A program made the position numbers and the translations under genes. Positions 9,718 to 22,408 of a DNA stretch of 64,000 nucleotides are shown here, piece by piece. The DNA is from Distichodus sexfasciatus (lineage: Eukaryota > Chordata > Actinopteri > Characiformes > Distichodontidae). Within the stretch, counting starts at the first letter, position 1, and every line of letters begins with the position of its first letter. Under the pieces are notes generated by a model, which saw only the letters and a list, made by a program, of their open reading frames with translations, was not told the origin of the DNA and did not search any database. The DNA lies in the NCBI GenBank assembly GCA_032718565.1, contig JAVGVS010000011.1, positions 5,466,869-5,530,868 on the forward strand, given 5' to 3'.

Positions 9718-12700
9718 AGAGAGAGAATTCTTGGCGGAGAAACGGATGAGAGAGTGAGGGAGAGAGGAAGGGTGTGCGTGTGTTAGCGAGAGAGAGCGCG
9801 CGAGAGAAGCGCGCGTGGCGTTACCGGATGATCGAACAATTTACATCAAAAAATCTACAATTAAACCATAATTAAGCAGTCAGTGTTGCTAAAACGGGCT
9901 CCAAAATTCTTGTTTATCTATTTTTATAAACAAACAAACTCGTAATATTGCAAGTGCTTGGATGGGAACGTAGTTCTGTCTCTTAATTAAACACTTTAAA
10001 GTTCATTAATCCCAAAGTCCGCGAATTAAACCCGAACTGCGCATTAATTAACGGGGCTAAGGTCGTTTAACCTCCATCGCACATCCATCAGCCTTCAGCC
10101 TTCACTTAGGTTGCTGAACAAATAAACAAATTAAAAAGGTAAATACAGACTAACTAAAGTAAGAAAATGCATGAATATGCGCAAAACAAGTGGACAAGGC
10201 GGGTTTGGATGGCACATGAGTTTACATATTTTTATGCATGATGCTACTTAACATTGTAAAATAAACTGTATTTGTAACAAACTGTAAATGTGTAATATAT
10301 GACCTTTCACTTCTGTTCTACAACTGCATTTTCTTTTCATCTCAGTGTCCTTATTTCCCAGAATGCAACACCTGACACCTGCAGAATTGTGACCTCAGTA
10401 TTTGGTGTGCCCATAAATGCGCTATTCAGAATGTTAATGTTAAATATAAAAAACGCAGGCAAGCTGGATCCGTATGGGCCAGTTAATATCAGATACAGTT
10501 ATAAGAGTGAGTATTAACTTAGGGATCCTTTGGAGTAAAAAAGGCGTAGTTTTGGGACTCTTTTATTAATACACATTGTGTAACGCTAGCCTGATGCAGA
10601 GACAAAAAGACAATTCAACATCAATCAAATGTGTTTGTACCTTTGAGAAGCTATCCGCTGACAACTGTAAGCTGTGTTATCGTGAAAGTATTGGATGGAC
10701 TGGATGGATGGACTGGATGAGAGAGGCGCTGACTCCTGCAAAATCATGTGGGCTTACAGCTACAGAACCTGCATGGTGATAATTGAGTACATGTGTGTGT
10801 ACACACAACTGATTGAGATACTATTACATTATTAATGGGTAAAGTACAGGAACGCTCTGAGTAAGCTGATCCTTTCCTTAGGTTTTACATAGTTCTTACA
10901 GCATTTTTTCCCTAAAATATTACCTCAAAAGCAAATATTTAATATTTAATATTCTATTCATAAGCCAAATTTCTGAATTTCTATTTCTATAAACCCTTTT
11001 CTATTCCATTCAAAAAGTTAAAGGGGCAACAAGACCATAAATATCCAGTCAAGAATGATCAATTTCTAGCATAGGACTTACAAACTGTAGATGGTAACAA
11101 ATGCACTGTGGTCTCTAACTGGACACGTGCGAGGTGGAGGACCAGCCTGTCCATGTGCAAACAAGCTTTTTTTACTGTTTGATCTGGAAATCAATGCTCA
11201 ATTATGTATTACTGATCATTAGTGCGTCTAATAAATAGAATTAAATGAGTTACAATAAAGTGCAGCAGCCGTGTTAATGTCAAAGTGAGTTTTCATGTTG
11301 GGGCGAAAACCTTTAGCTTTAAAACTGGAAAAAAACATGAACATCCTTCTCTGTAAGTCAAACCTGTAACAGGAAGTCCAACATATCGCCATGGATTCTC
11401 TCTCTGTCTCCATGACAACATGCTCTTACTAAGGGGTGTGTCCATCTGACCGCTTATGGAATTTTCCTTTTTTCTTTTTTTAAAGTGTCCTATGACAAAT
11501 GACTATATTTATACCATATCAATAATAACATTCCAAAGCTAGAACTGCAGTAAAATCTTCAGTTTGTTCTTGTGCTGGGTAAATGTGATTATTTGTTATG
11601 AAATAATAATGTATAATTTAATTATAATAATGTGAATTATGCCTATGAAGTAATAGACGCTAGGACGATGCTGTTCTCGTTATAAAATAATGTCCATTCT
11701 ATATGTAACTCAACTCATATCACCTCTAACAAATGTTACCACCTTTTCAGCACTTCAGCACTGTATATATACAGACTGGTTTCAAAACATATAAAACCAT
11801 TTCAATTCTGTCAAATGTGACCCTCTATTACATCACAATTTTTGGACGCCTTCATCCTGTCAGTGTTGAGCAATACTGACCCGAGGCTCAAGCATTAGGG
11901 CTACTTACATAACCAGCCATCTGACAATGGAGAGCTTCCGCATTATCTATAAACCTTTTCCAGCAAAAAATCTAATGAGTAAACAGCAACATCTACACTG
12001 TGAGACACAACCAAGAAAGTAGCTGAACACGCCACGCGATAGGGCAATATTAAAAAAAAAAACTTATTTCCACATCCATAGGCATGGGGTTAAATTCACA
12101 CACACCACAAAACAATTAACTTATGAAGTGCCTTTCTACAGTATAAGTTTAAAAAACCCTCTGCCTTTAACTTCTAATGTTGACGAATTTTCAAATTTCT
12201 TTGACTGTTACATTAAAAATGATTTCTTTTAATTATATGAATGAATTTTTGTTAATATTCTGAACATTCTTTGTAACTTGTCATTCTTTATAACTTTATA
12301 AATTTTGTCATAAAGTGACAAAGATATTCATAGATATTTGAATGGAACAGTGTAAGAATTTTTTTTAAATCACTCAATGTCAGCCACTGATGTTATCTTA
12401 GATTTTTAGATATGGAGACAGGATTGCGGTCTTTACAATTTTGCTGGGCACAATACAGCGGTCTAATGTCTAATACAATGTTTTATATAGATTGTGCGGG
12501 AAACCCATAAAAAACGTAAAAACCAATGTACTGTAAGAGAACTGCATGCTCCAGTGCAGTGGTATGTGCACAGTAATGCCATGATCAATTAACCCGATGC
12601 CTGGGAGCGACTTCGCAGGGTACAGAAAGGCCAATTGGCTAATGAGAAGACATTTGATGAGCTACAGACCATGAATAATCGGTTAACGACCCTCTTCATG

Positions 12701-13204
12701 CTGCCCTTTTTAAAAAGCCTTTTGGTGTTAATTATTTCAAAAGTGGAAGAGGAATCACCCCTTTGGACAATTTAAATTCCATAAGCGAAGAGGAAAAACT
12801 GAAGGAAGATTCGATCATTTTAAAGTGGCAAAACAATTGGCAGCATACTGGGAAATGAGGTTTTACCCCTTTGGGGAGTTTAAAAGTTGAAGCATCATGT
12901 TATTGTCCTTCTCACTCACCGTTAAATGTTAGTGATAGCACAGCAAGTTGGAGTCCATAACCTGAAGCACAACCCCAGTATTGTAACCAAAACCGTGACT
13001 CTGTTGATGGTGATATGAACTCAGAAGAACCATGACCTCCGACACTAATAAAGAACTCATCTTTAAATTCCCTCAAGATGACTAAGTAAAAAAAACACTT
13101 TCCTTTTAAACTGGGCTTTGAGGATTTTTTTAAAGGCTAAGCTCTCACAGACAAAGACTGGGCTGAAACATGGTGAGGAGGATTAGAGGGGCATTTTTTC
13201 TTAC

Positions 13205-13286
13205 CTCGATGCATCAAAGCTGTCGTAGGAGCCCACGGTGTAGTGTCGAAACAGCTTTCGTCTTTCCGATCTGTCTGCTCTTGCAT
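13205..13286 (-). CDS. shank2: shank2 exon, SH3 to PDZ linker
   Basis: This 82-bp exon (phase 1 in, phase 2 out) encodes YARADRSERRKLFRHYTVGS followed by YDSFDAS. The segment ADRSxxRKLFRHYTVGSYDSFD is a strongly conserved Shank linker that leads into the PDZ domain. The acceptor is TTTTTGCAG and the donor AG|GTAAGA is strong. The split Ser codon (AG plus C) is completed at 9344. It is isolated between introns of about 10 and 3.9 kb. Confidence 0.96.
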
Positions 13287-14016
13287 CTGCAAAAACAAAG
13301 TCACAATAACTAAAATTCGGCCAAAAGATTTCTTATTTCACCGGTGCCAACAAACTAGAGAGGAAGAGATGCCAACTCGTCTGCTTCATATCGTTTACTG
13401 TTTGGGGACAAATTCAGGGAAATTTTCACAGTAAAATACATGCTTTTTGCATAACACTTCTGACCACAGACTTGCTCGTTGTTGTTATTCCATTTCATTT
13501 TAGCACAAGCTGAAAGACTATGAAAGTAAAACAACTAACAACAAAGTAGACAAATAACGGCCTTCCTGACACGGTAGCATATGCAAAGTTGAGGCACACA
13601 GGGGGGAAAAACGCCTTCTGCTCACAAATTGGTCAAACTGTGCACCATATGTCACGGTGTCCCAGCAGCAGTTACTGCAGATAATTGAATCATACAGTGA
13701 AGAAGCCATACTAACTGTTCTTTAGAGTAAAACACATGCGCACACACACAAACACTTTTTTGATGAGGATGGCCTTCCCTGCGCACTAACAGTCTGAGGG
13801 CCCATTTGAAGCTCTTCAATGGTAAAAATCAGCCCATCGATTCACTATTCAATGCTCCATATTGACCCACTCTCCATCAGAGGCTGACCACAGCCATGAG
13901 GAGGCTTTCTGAGGGAAAAACAAACAAAAAATGCAAGACAGACCAGAGGATGGCCAGCTTTGAGGAAAAAATGATCAGGTTTTGAGGGAGTCATTTGTGT
14001 GGGGGGGTTGAAAGCA

Positions 14017-14066
14017 ATGTTGGGGAAGTTACTTTTAGACAGTAGCTTTTCAGGTTGCAAGATCAC
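14017..14066 (+). mobile_element. hAT-like MITE fragment
   Basis: TGTTGGGGAAGTTACTTTTA and what follows matches the left end of the 15146-15631 element. It is cut off where a reverse SINE begins at 14095. Confidence 0.5.
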
Positions 14067-14094
14067 TTAAATAGAACACCAATTTCCTGATTTT

Positions 14095-14354
14095 AAGTGA
14101 GTGATTATTTGTCATTGTGAACACACCACACCACATTGTGAACACACCACAGAGTGCACCACAACGAAATGTGACCTCTGCATTTGAGGCATCCGTGAAG
14201 GAGCAGTAGGCAGCTTTTTTGCAACGCCCACGGAGCAGCGCCTGGGGACGGTACCGTGCTCATGACTATCTCAGTGGTACCATTTCCAGGTCGGGAACCA
14301 GTGACCTTCTGATCACAGGGATAACTCCCTAATGGTACTCTACCAACCGCCCCA
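14095..14354 (-). mobile_element. tRNA-derived SINE, family 1
   Basis: Nearly complete reverse copy, from the tail TAAGTGAGTGATTATTTGTC to the head CCAACCGCCCCA. It includes a local duplication of the ATTGTGAACACACCACA block. Confidence 0.85.
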
Positions 14355-15145
14355 ACTGCCTTATAATTAATGTTAAACAGGTTTGGTATTTTTTTACTGA
14401 TGTGATGTTACTGCTTCATTTTACAGATGTGTTCATATCCAAAATGCTGCAATTACACCAGTATGCCCATGCAATGGCTGAACCTGACAAGATTTCTTTT
14501 TAAAACACAAAAAACGAAAGATTTTAAATCTATTTACATTGCCCAGAGGGCCTGAGGAATCAGGCACATTTGTTTACCATGATTAATACTTTTCATACAC
14601 TCTAAGAGATCATCCTAAACAGACTAACATTTGTGATTTTCAGTAAATGTAAATGTAATCAAAGACCTGTTTTGCTGTTTTGTGCATTTGAATGATCCAA
14701 ATGCTGATCATAAAAAAAGCACAATCACACATATTACTAGTCTCTTTGAATCCTTCCTGTCCTGTCACATTCCTTTGAGGATCTACACACACACACACAC
14801 ACACAAACACTCCCCCATCCTCTCTTTTTTACTTCTTCGCTGTTGCTCTGTTCCTCGTGCGTTTGGCAGCTTGAGCTGTGCATTGTTCACCACAGCGCTG
14901 TTGATACACGATGATATCAGTTATGAGGAGGCTGCGTGGGATTCAACACTTTCCCCCCTCCATCCTACTCACTGCTTAGCTGTTAAAGTCACAGCCTCGC
15001 CAATACTTTGCCCGGCAGAAACGTTACGACATGCGTACGCTGTAGAACTGCCAGCTGTCTCCCGGCCGAGTCGTCTCCTGCCATCCACGACACGACGTTA
15101 CGGCCTAAAAAAGATGCAGAGTGTCCGTTTGATTTTCTTCTTACT

Positions 15146-15631
15146 CAGTGTTGGGGAAGCTACTTTTAAACACTAGCGTTTCAAGCTACTTAGGATTAGA
15201 AGCAGATAAGCTACAGGCACGCTACAACTTTAATATGGAGCTAAAGAGAGAAAGTAGCTAACTACATCGAAGCTATTTCACAGAAACAGATTCTTACTTC
15301 TTTCTTCCATTTTGGCCAAGGTGGACTCCATCTTGCAGCTGCAAAGAGTGCGCTGTAACGCAATGAGTGTGTGCTGTGCAAACACACTAGCCTTTCAGAT
15401 GTCACTTCTACAAAGCAATTCAACACCTGCTTAACACCTGCTAACTGCAAACACCCTTGTAATGAGTTAAAAAACGCGTCTTAACACGTGGTAAAAATAT
15501 AGCAGTTTGTCACACTGCATCGCTATTAGTGAAAAGTATTTCATTTTTAATCTACAACTTAGCTTTATAAGATAAGGTACTGAAAAAACTTTACAGCATC
15601 GCCACTTGTAGTTAGCTACTTCGCAACACTG
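15146..15631 (+). mobile_element. hAT-like MITE with CAGTGTTG/CAACACTG ends
   Basis: Left end CAGTGTTGGGGAAGCTACTT and right end GTAGTTAGCTACTTCGCAAC-ACTG form imperfect terminal inverted repeats. No coding capacity. The flanking 8-mers do not match, so the target duplication is decayed or the ends are slightly off. This is the most complete member of a family with fragments at 14017, 19905-20036, 39633, 40330, 46975, 54050 and 58690. Confidence 0.65.
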
Positions 15632-17527
15632 TCAGTGATGAAAAGTGCATACTGGACTGCCATTACAAAACAGGGGCAAGCTAATGAGTTATACTGCAAC
15701 TACTTGCTGAAAATTTACTGTTATTATCATGCAGCACCTTTTAAAGAAAGGCTGTAAATCTATAGCAAACTTGTGTTGTTAAGTTGGTTCTATGTAAATG
15801 TAGTAAGAAACTATATACCTAAAGCATTCTGAGCGTCACACCCTTGCTACATTATTCAGTGTCAGCAGTCTTCTGATTCACATCACCTGTTCCTCATTAC
15901 ACCACAACTCTACAAAAAGTCGTTTTCATTGTTTTGTAATTACAGTTCTGGTCAATGACAGGGAAATATAGCTGGAAGATATAGATAACTAAAGGTAGCA
16001 GCAAGAAAGAGAAATGTAAACTGCATTCCAAAAATAAGTTTTAATAAGAAATCCTTCTCTTCATTTTCTTTATTAAATTATTGCTTTTTAACAATACAAA
16101 TATTTAAAGTAGGCAACACAGCACAATGCTGTAAAAATTACAGTACTACAGTATATATCAACACATACATTTATAATGGCCTACTATATTTTGCAATTAA
16201 AGTATTGTCCTGTAAATATCAAATACAGTGTGCTTGCTGTAAAACAGAAATTTGCCTCTACTCTACTGCCAGTTTATACTGTAAATCTACAGGATTATTT
16301 ACAGTATACAATGGCCATTGAACATATGTAACCTGGGTTAGAGGTACCCCATAGGCCTGGATGATATGTCTTCAAATCATTATTAAGATTATGTAAAACT
16401 ATTTCCTTACCTTAATAGGTGAACCATTATTCATGCTACATGTTCTAACTGAACACAGCTGAACTGGATGCAACATTTTTAGGTACACAGTGGGGAAATC
16501 ATGCATCAAATTTAACCAACAAGAGCAAGTCTAGGAGATGTTCAAAAATGTTCACTTAGCCGGTTGTCCCACAAACGTCAGGTCAGTGAGAGATGAGAGG
16601 AGTTTTATATACAAAGCTCGGCTGTTTACTGCTAAATAAATATTTGCCCCCTCCTTCTAGTTTAGTCCATGAAATCTGATTCAGAAAAATCTCTTTCTAA
16701 TAAAGAACCCTGTAATTTTTCTTTAACAGCTACGATGGCTGCTGTAATGTTATTCAGATACACACACAAACACACTCGTCCCTGTTCATAGTGTGAAAAA
16801 AGCCCCTGACATTTTGATTTGGAATGTGAATGATGATGATGATGATGAGAGGATTTCAAGTGATGCTGACTTACAGCAGGCCAAGACTTCAGGCCAAGAA
16901 GAGATACGAGAAGTTGAGACACGTTTCACTTCTTAGTAGCGTGTCAATCAGAGTGCAGAAAAGCTACAACTCCACTAATGCAGCCTGAATCTCACACTAT
17001 TGTTTAATTTGGCCTCTAAATTCAGCATTAATCTGTACTTAAGATCGTTCTCACCTTCAATAAGCAAGATGGAAGCCATCAAAGCGCTAACAAATGAGTC
17101 TGAAAAATGTTTTATGGCTTGCAAGGCCGGAATGGTCAGGAGGTAAAATAACCTTTTAAAAACCTGAGTACTTGCAAGGCCTCGACAGGACAATTTAAGG
17201 ACATGTTTGGGAAAATAAAATGATAGAAAATCAAACATGATGAAATCAAACATTAATATCGAATTGATATTAACACTTACACACTTCTGCTCAGTTTTCC
17301 AAGTTACCATTATTTCAAACACTGAAAGCCTGTTAATGAAACAAGTGCACTTTGTGCATAAAGACCAAGCACACAAAAACCATTTAAGCCAAAGTTACAA
17401 AAATGCATCAAGTGCAACCAGCTCACACTCAAAAACACAGACTACTGCACTAAAATCTGAAAACATTTATCCATTTAAAATCGAAGAGATTTTAAGGTCA
17501 GCCAAAGCTTTCAAACGCATCACTTAC

Positions 17528-17581
17528 CTCCAAAATGAACCTTCTTCCTGGATCTGGGAATCTCGTCCATTTGGCCCCCTG
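17528..17581 (-). CDS. candidate shank2 alternative exon (54-bp cassette, or first exon from ATG 17570)
   Basis: This candidate lies in the intron between the SH3 and linker exons. On the minus strand GAG|GTAAGT is a perfect donor. The frame before it is open and phase 1, matching the acceptor phase of the exon at 13286. From ATG 17570 it reads MDEIPRSRKKVHFG plus one base; spliced, it would continue DARADRSERRK into the PDZ linker. Alternatively an AG at 17583-17582 (GAAGACAG) bounds a 54-bp cassette, 18 codons, which is in phase with both neighbouring exons. The pyrimidine tract before that AG is poor, which favours the first-exon reading. CpG-containing sequence and a CT-rich run (17643-17705) lie just upstream. 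I do not recognise the peptide. This remains a prediction. Confidence 0.35.
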
Positions 17582-17642
17582 CTGTCTTCGAACCCCGAGC
17601 CAATCACAAGAAAACGCTTAATCCCAAAAAGGTAGGCAAACA

Positions 17643-17705
17643 CCTCTCCCTCTCTTACACTCTCTTTCTTTCTCTCTCTGTCTCTCCTTCTCTCTCCCCC
17701 TCTGG
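17643..17705. repeat. CT-rich low-complexity run
   Basis: CTCTCCCTCTCTTACACTCT-type sequence lying 60-120 bp upstream, in transcription terms, of the candidate alternative exon at 17528-17581. Confidence 0.8.
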
Positions 17706-18330
17706 CCCTGTCGCCCCACGCTAGCTCCACATTGCCCCGAACTTTTTCACTCGGTGTTCGGCCGCATCGTGGAGGCAGAGGAGAGACGTGTGGCACGCCG
17801 AAGTCCTCATGTAAGCTCCCTTCTCCCTGCTGTAAGAGTGAGCGAGTATGTGTGTGAGAGTGTGTGTGTGAGAGAGAGAAAAAAGATGGTACAAAAAGGG
17901 AAAAAAAATCTTGCTAAGGCCCACTCCTTAGCAACAGGGTTGTACAGTGTAGAGCATGTTTCCATGGAAATGTATCAATCAGGAATGTGCATGAGTGTTG
18001 CTCTAAAAGGTTCAAGAGACGTTGGCACACACTCCTCGTGCTATTCTAAACGCAGCATCGGCACTTCTAACGCCACAGCAGTACGGCGCTTATTTGCAAG
18101 AGGTTTTGCAGCACTCCGGACCAACAAGGCGGACTTAAAACGTATGTTTGTGTAATATGATAAAAGTAAAAAATTAACAGTTCCAGATTACTGTACTACA
18201 ACAGATAATAAAGCATTAGTACATTATCTAAATAATATGATTATGTACTTACATAATACTGTGATTACTGTTAACTCAGCATGCAAAATACACTACTATC
18301 TGCTCTTACACTTGTCCGCTGTGTCCTTGC

Positions 18331-19118
18331 TGCATTATATGAACAAAAGTATTGGGACGCCAGATCATTACACCAAAAAGGACTTTAGTGGCATTACATG
18401 CAAATACATACTTAAACATGGAGGTGGTTCGCCCTGTGTAGCTATCACACCCTCCAAGATTTTGGAGTCTGGAAATTTGTGCCCATTCATTCTGTAGAGC
18501 ATTTATGAGGTCAAGCACTGATGTTGGATGAGAAGACCTGGGTCTTAATCTCCAGTTCCAGTTCATTCTAGTTCATCCCAAAGGCGTACAATGGGGTTTA
18601 GATCAAGGCTCTGTTAAGATTAGTCAAGTTCTTCCACACAGTCCAACACTGTTATCCCTCCTCCACCAAACTTTACAATTCGCACAATGCAGTCAGGCAG
18701 GTCACGTTCTCCCAGTGTCTTCCAAACCCAGACTTGCCCGCCTGACTGCTAAACAGAGAAGCATGAACGTGTTTCCACTGTTCAACAATCCAGTGGTGGT
18801 GTGCTTTACACCACTCCAACTGAGGCTTGGACTTGGACTTGGTGATTTGATGCAGCCCCTTGGCCATGGAAACCCATTCTATGAAGCTCCTGCAGCAGTT
18901 TTTGTGCTTACATTAATGCCAGTGGAAGTTTGGAACTCTTCAGCTTTAGATCAGCAGAACGTTTACGCGCCATGGACAATGGCAGCTGTTGACCACATCT
19001 GAAGTCGTGTTTGATGTTTGTAAGACTGCAGGGCTAAGTGATGTGGCAATGGGTCTGATTGAAACAACTAAATTAAATAATTAAGAGGTGTGTCCCTATA
19101 CTTTTTCCATGTAATGCA
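18331..19118 (-). mobile_element. degenerate, internally deleted Tc1/mariner transposon
   Basis: The ends ATATGAACAAAAGTATTGGG and TGTCCCTATACTTTTTCCAT form the terminal inverted repeats of a common fish Tc1-like element. The interior matches it in pieces (CCTCCACCAAACTTTACAAT, AATGCAGTCAGGCAGGTCAC, GGCAATGGGTCTGATTGAAA), on the strand opposite to the transposase. The transposase frame is broken by deletions and stops; only short remnants such as GKSGFGRHWENVTCLTA remain. Inactive. Confidence 0.75.
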
Positions 19119-19700
19119 TGAGCACTTGGATGAGTTATGCTCATGTTCAATTAGACGTCTTGACTGACCAGTAAAGGAGCATGAAAATTATTGTTTTTGA
19201 GGTGCTCACTACTCAAAGCTTGCCTTATATTTCACCTATTGTTGCTTATATTCAAGGCAAAAAAATGTGATTTGATGCTTTTTCAGCATTTTTCTCACTA
19301 TTCCCACTGCTGAAAACCAAAAGCAGCCAAATGGTAGATATGAAAAAGATTTGTACATTGGGGGCTTGTGGCAGTTTGTGTTTAAGACATCACTCGTATA
19401 AAGGTTCAGTGTTGGAGTGCTTCCTTCATCTCTATATTCCCATAGGCCCCCCCTTGTACAGGCTCCACTTTAAAGCAAGTTTAAATCTGCAGCAATAATT
19501 GTGCTCAGGGACCAGTTTTATTCAACTGGGGAGATATTCATGCTACCTAAATAAGTAATTTACATGTTAATTAAAAATGACAAACAGTTTGACTATTTGT
19601 CACTTCCATACAATACCAAGAGTAAAATTAGTTTCTAAACCAAAAGCAAGTATACGCCCATTAATGACAAATACACCACAAACTGTTAAAACTCTTGTTG

Positions 19701-19890
19701 ATAGTGTAACAGTTAGGGCTCAGTTGGCCCAGTGATCGGAAGATTGCTAGTCCAAGTCCTAGACAGGTACCACTGAGGTACTCATGAGCAAGGTACCGTC
19801 CCCAAGCTCTGCTCCCAGATGCTGCCCATGTTAGCTGCCCACTGCTGTTTCACAAATGGGTCAGACATGCAGACATGGCATATGATAGGC
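19701..19890 (+). mobile_element. tRNA-derived SINE, family 1, partial
   Basis: Forward copy with the tRNA-like head GTGTAACAGTTAGGGCTCAG, then AGTCCTAGACAGGTACCACT, GAGGTACTCATGAGCAAGGT and a degraded tail after about 19870. Confidence 0.75.
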
Positions 19891-19904
19891 AACCGTGCCC
19901 ACAC

Positions 19905-20036
19905 GCTTTGATATCATTACTTACTTTTTCTCTGTAGCTTGTAGAGGAACTAACTGCTAATAAACATTTGCTTGTTAAAACAGTAGCTTAGCTACTTTGA
20001 ATCATAAGTAAATTTAAAAATAGCTTCCCCAACACT
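19905..20036 (-). mobile_element. hAT-like MITE fragment
   Basis: CAGTAGCTTAGCTACTTTGA through AAATAGCTTCCCCAACACTG is the reverse of the left end of the 15146-15631 family. It is probably interrupted by the adjacent SINE. Confidence 0.5.
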
Positions 20037-20399
20037 GTACCCTTCTGCTATACACTTTGCAGGAGCCAGTGCCGTCCTGCAGATTTCGATGCTCCTGTTT
20101 ACATACAGACACATGCACAAGGCAACGCTGGCTCCCCAAACACCTGAGCACGTCTCACTTTTCACACCTACATCTCTCCATAAACAGCGCAAAATGTACC
20201 CGCGGGCCACCAGACGAGAACCCGAGCCGCAATTGAAAGTGCTCCATGTGTTACTGTGTGTTTGCTGTGCCTGTCCAAAATTAATATTCCAAATATCGCA
20301 ATTCATGCTAATTACACTAATCAACCATTTGTGGCAAACAACCAATCAAAACAGGAGCATTCAAAGCTTTTATGCAGCACCACAGTATGCAAAATGAAA

Positions 20400-20570
20400 G
20401 ACGCTGAAGTGGAGAGGCTGAGTCAGTCCCACCCCTCTCCAAGCTCGGCCTGTGAGTCACCAGGGAAAAAGCCTCTCGACCAATCACAACCGCCACTCCC
20501 GACTCCCGATCTGCCGGCCCCGAGCTGTCGTGGACGTCTCCATACCGCAGGCCATTACGAGGCACTGTAA
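20400..20570. promoter_or_regulatory. candidate enhancer-like block with paired AP-1 sites
   Basis: A GC-richer island in AT-rich intron containing two TGAGTCA (AP-1) sites at 20419-20425 and 20453-20459, plus an inverted CCAAT-type GACCAATCACAAC near 20478. Function is inferred from motif clustering only. Confidence 0.25.
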
Positions 20571-21294
20571 GATGTTTTACAGTAAACGAGGGCTGCATTG
20601 TAAGACAAGCCATAAAAAGGGAAATCAATATGCAACTAAAAGCTACAAAACCAGTCACAAGCTCCTTACTTGCAATATAGGATAAAAGAAACAAACATAA
20701 TGTAAAATGGAGAAAATGATAACTATCAGTTCAAGTTTGCAAATTAATATCCTCCTGTTTAAAACACTGCTTGTTGGAATGCTGGGAAACACATATTTAA
20801 TCAGTTGCAGATGCTGTATGGTTGAAAACACAATTGGAGCAAGCATGTATGACAAGGGATACTCCAATTTCTTTTTACTTGAACCAGGTAAAATCTGAGG
20901 CAAAATACATGGTCAAAAATACTAGGATAGACAATGACAATGCAAGCAGTAAAAGGGTTTAGTGAAGCTACAGTGTGAGTAACATTTCAAAGACATCATC
21001 CTTAAATACACCCTGAAACCCAAAGTGTAGCAGTCCAATTCAGCTACCAATAGTGGCAGTGAGGACATCAAACACTCAGTCATTATTTATATTTTTATAT
21101 TTAACTATATTTATGCATATGCCATTTAGTACACACTGTTGTCCAGAGTAAATTCCATATCTTAATAATTGGTAGAGTCTCCATGGAGCAGCTAAGGGTC
21201 ATGGGTCTTGTTCAGAGGCTCGATGGAACTCTGAGCAGCATCGGAAAACTCTGAGGAGATTCAGCAGCTTCAGGTTCCTTGGAGTCACCCTCAG

Positions 21295-21460
21295 GGGCAG
21301 TTGGTAGCTTAACGGTTAGGGAGTTGGCCCAGTGATCGAAAGGTTGCTGGTTTAAGTCCTGGACCGGTAAGGGTTCCACTGAGGTACTCATTAGCAAGTT
21401 ACTCTCCCCAACTGCTCCCCGGGTGCTAAATGTCAGCTGCCCAGTACTGGCCAAATTTCG
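21295..21460 (+). mobile_element. tRNA-derived SINE, family 1, 3'-truncated
   Basis: Forward copy with a well-preserved head (GGGCAGTTGGTAGCTTAACG, then GTTAGGGAGTTGGCCCAGTG) and a box-B-like GGTTGCTGGTTTAAGTCCTG. It ends after CAGTACTGGCCAAATTTCG. Confidence 0.8.
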
Positions 21461-22408
21461 TTTAGAAAAATATATAAATCCCATAGGTGAATAGAGTCCA
21501 GTGTTATTGTCGGCCTGGTCACTACTTTCTGTGTTTTACAATCAAAAAGATTAGGCCTTGGAATCTCTTTCTTCCTTTTCAGGAGAAAACTGAACACCCT
21601 GCAACACTGACAGCACTTCACGTGACTCCAGCATAAAAGAGGGGCTTATAAATGGCATCTAGCACAAGCTTGTTCAGCACGATCCCCCCACACCGCTCCC
21701 CACAGCACGTCAGGAACATGGAGCTTTATTAGCACAGCAGAATGTGTTGGGCAGCAGACCGACAGATGGCCTCCTGCAGCTCCAGGTCCGATTGGAGGGG
21801 GAACTGTTTTAAAATGGATTTACCCCCAACGGCATTGTACCACAACGAGGCTCAAGTTCGACTCAAATGACCTTTGGTCCCAACAGAGTGTGTAACACAC
21901 ACACACACACTTGCACAGAGCCTGAAAATGCTCAATGGCAGTAACGATGTGGAAGGCATTCATTTGCCCCAAAATAACAACTCTCAATGGAATAGCTGCT
22001 CATGCCAACTGACACAGGGAACACACACACTCTCACACACACCACACTCACACACACACTCACACAAACAGCGTAACGCAGGGCAGAGAGGACGGGGGCA
22101 TCTATATTTAACAACTTACTTATGCAAAGTTTCCAGGAGCTTTCACTGGCCTTGATGTTCAAAGAAATACAAGCAAAGCAGGTGCCTTTTTTATAGAAGC
22201 ATTCACATGGTGGATGTGTATGTGCGAAGACCATGTGCTGTGTGTGTGTGTGAAGAGGTGCTGCTGTACAATGTGGCCCAGTTTCTACGAAACACAAACT
22301 CCACGAACAGTCTGTCATGGCCTGAAGGTTGTGCACATATTGTGTGGGTTATATCAGGAGCAGCAGTATAGTGAAAGAGGGGAAAATCAAAGAAGGGGGC
22401 TGCATGTA

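Larger units (their letters stand above)
9345..13204. other. intron upstream of the PDZ exon
   Basis: 3.9-kb intron (for the long form) containing the short-form promoter region, compound microsatellites and then AT-rich sequence. From 9830 to 13200 no gene or well-defined repeat is seen; open frames there are short and lack splice support. Confidence 0.8.
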
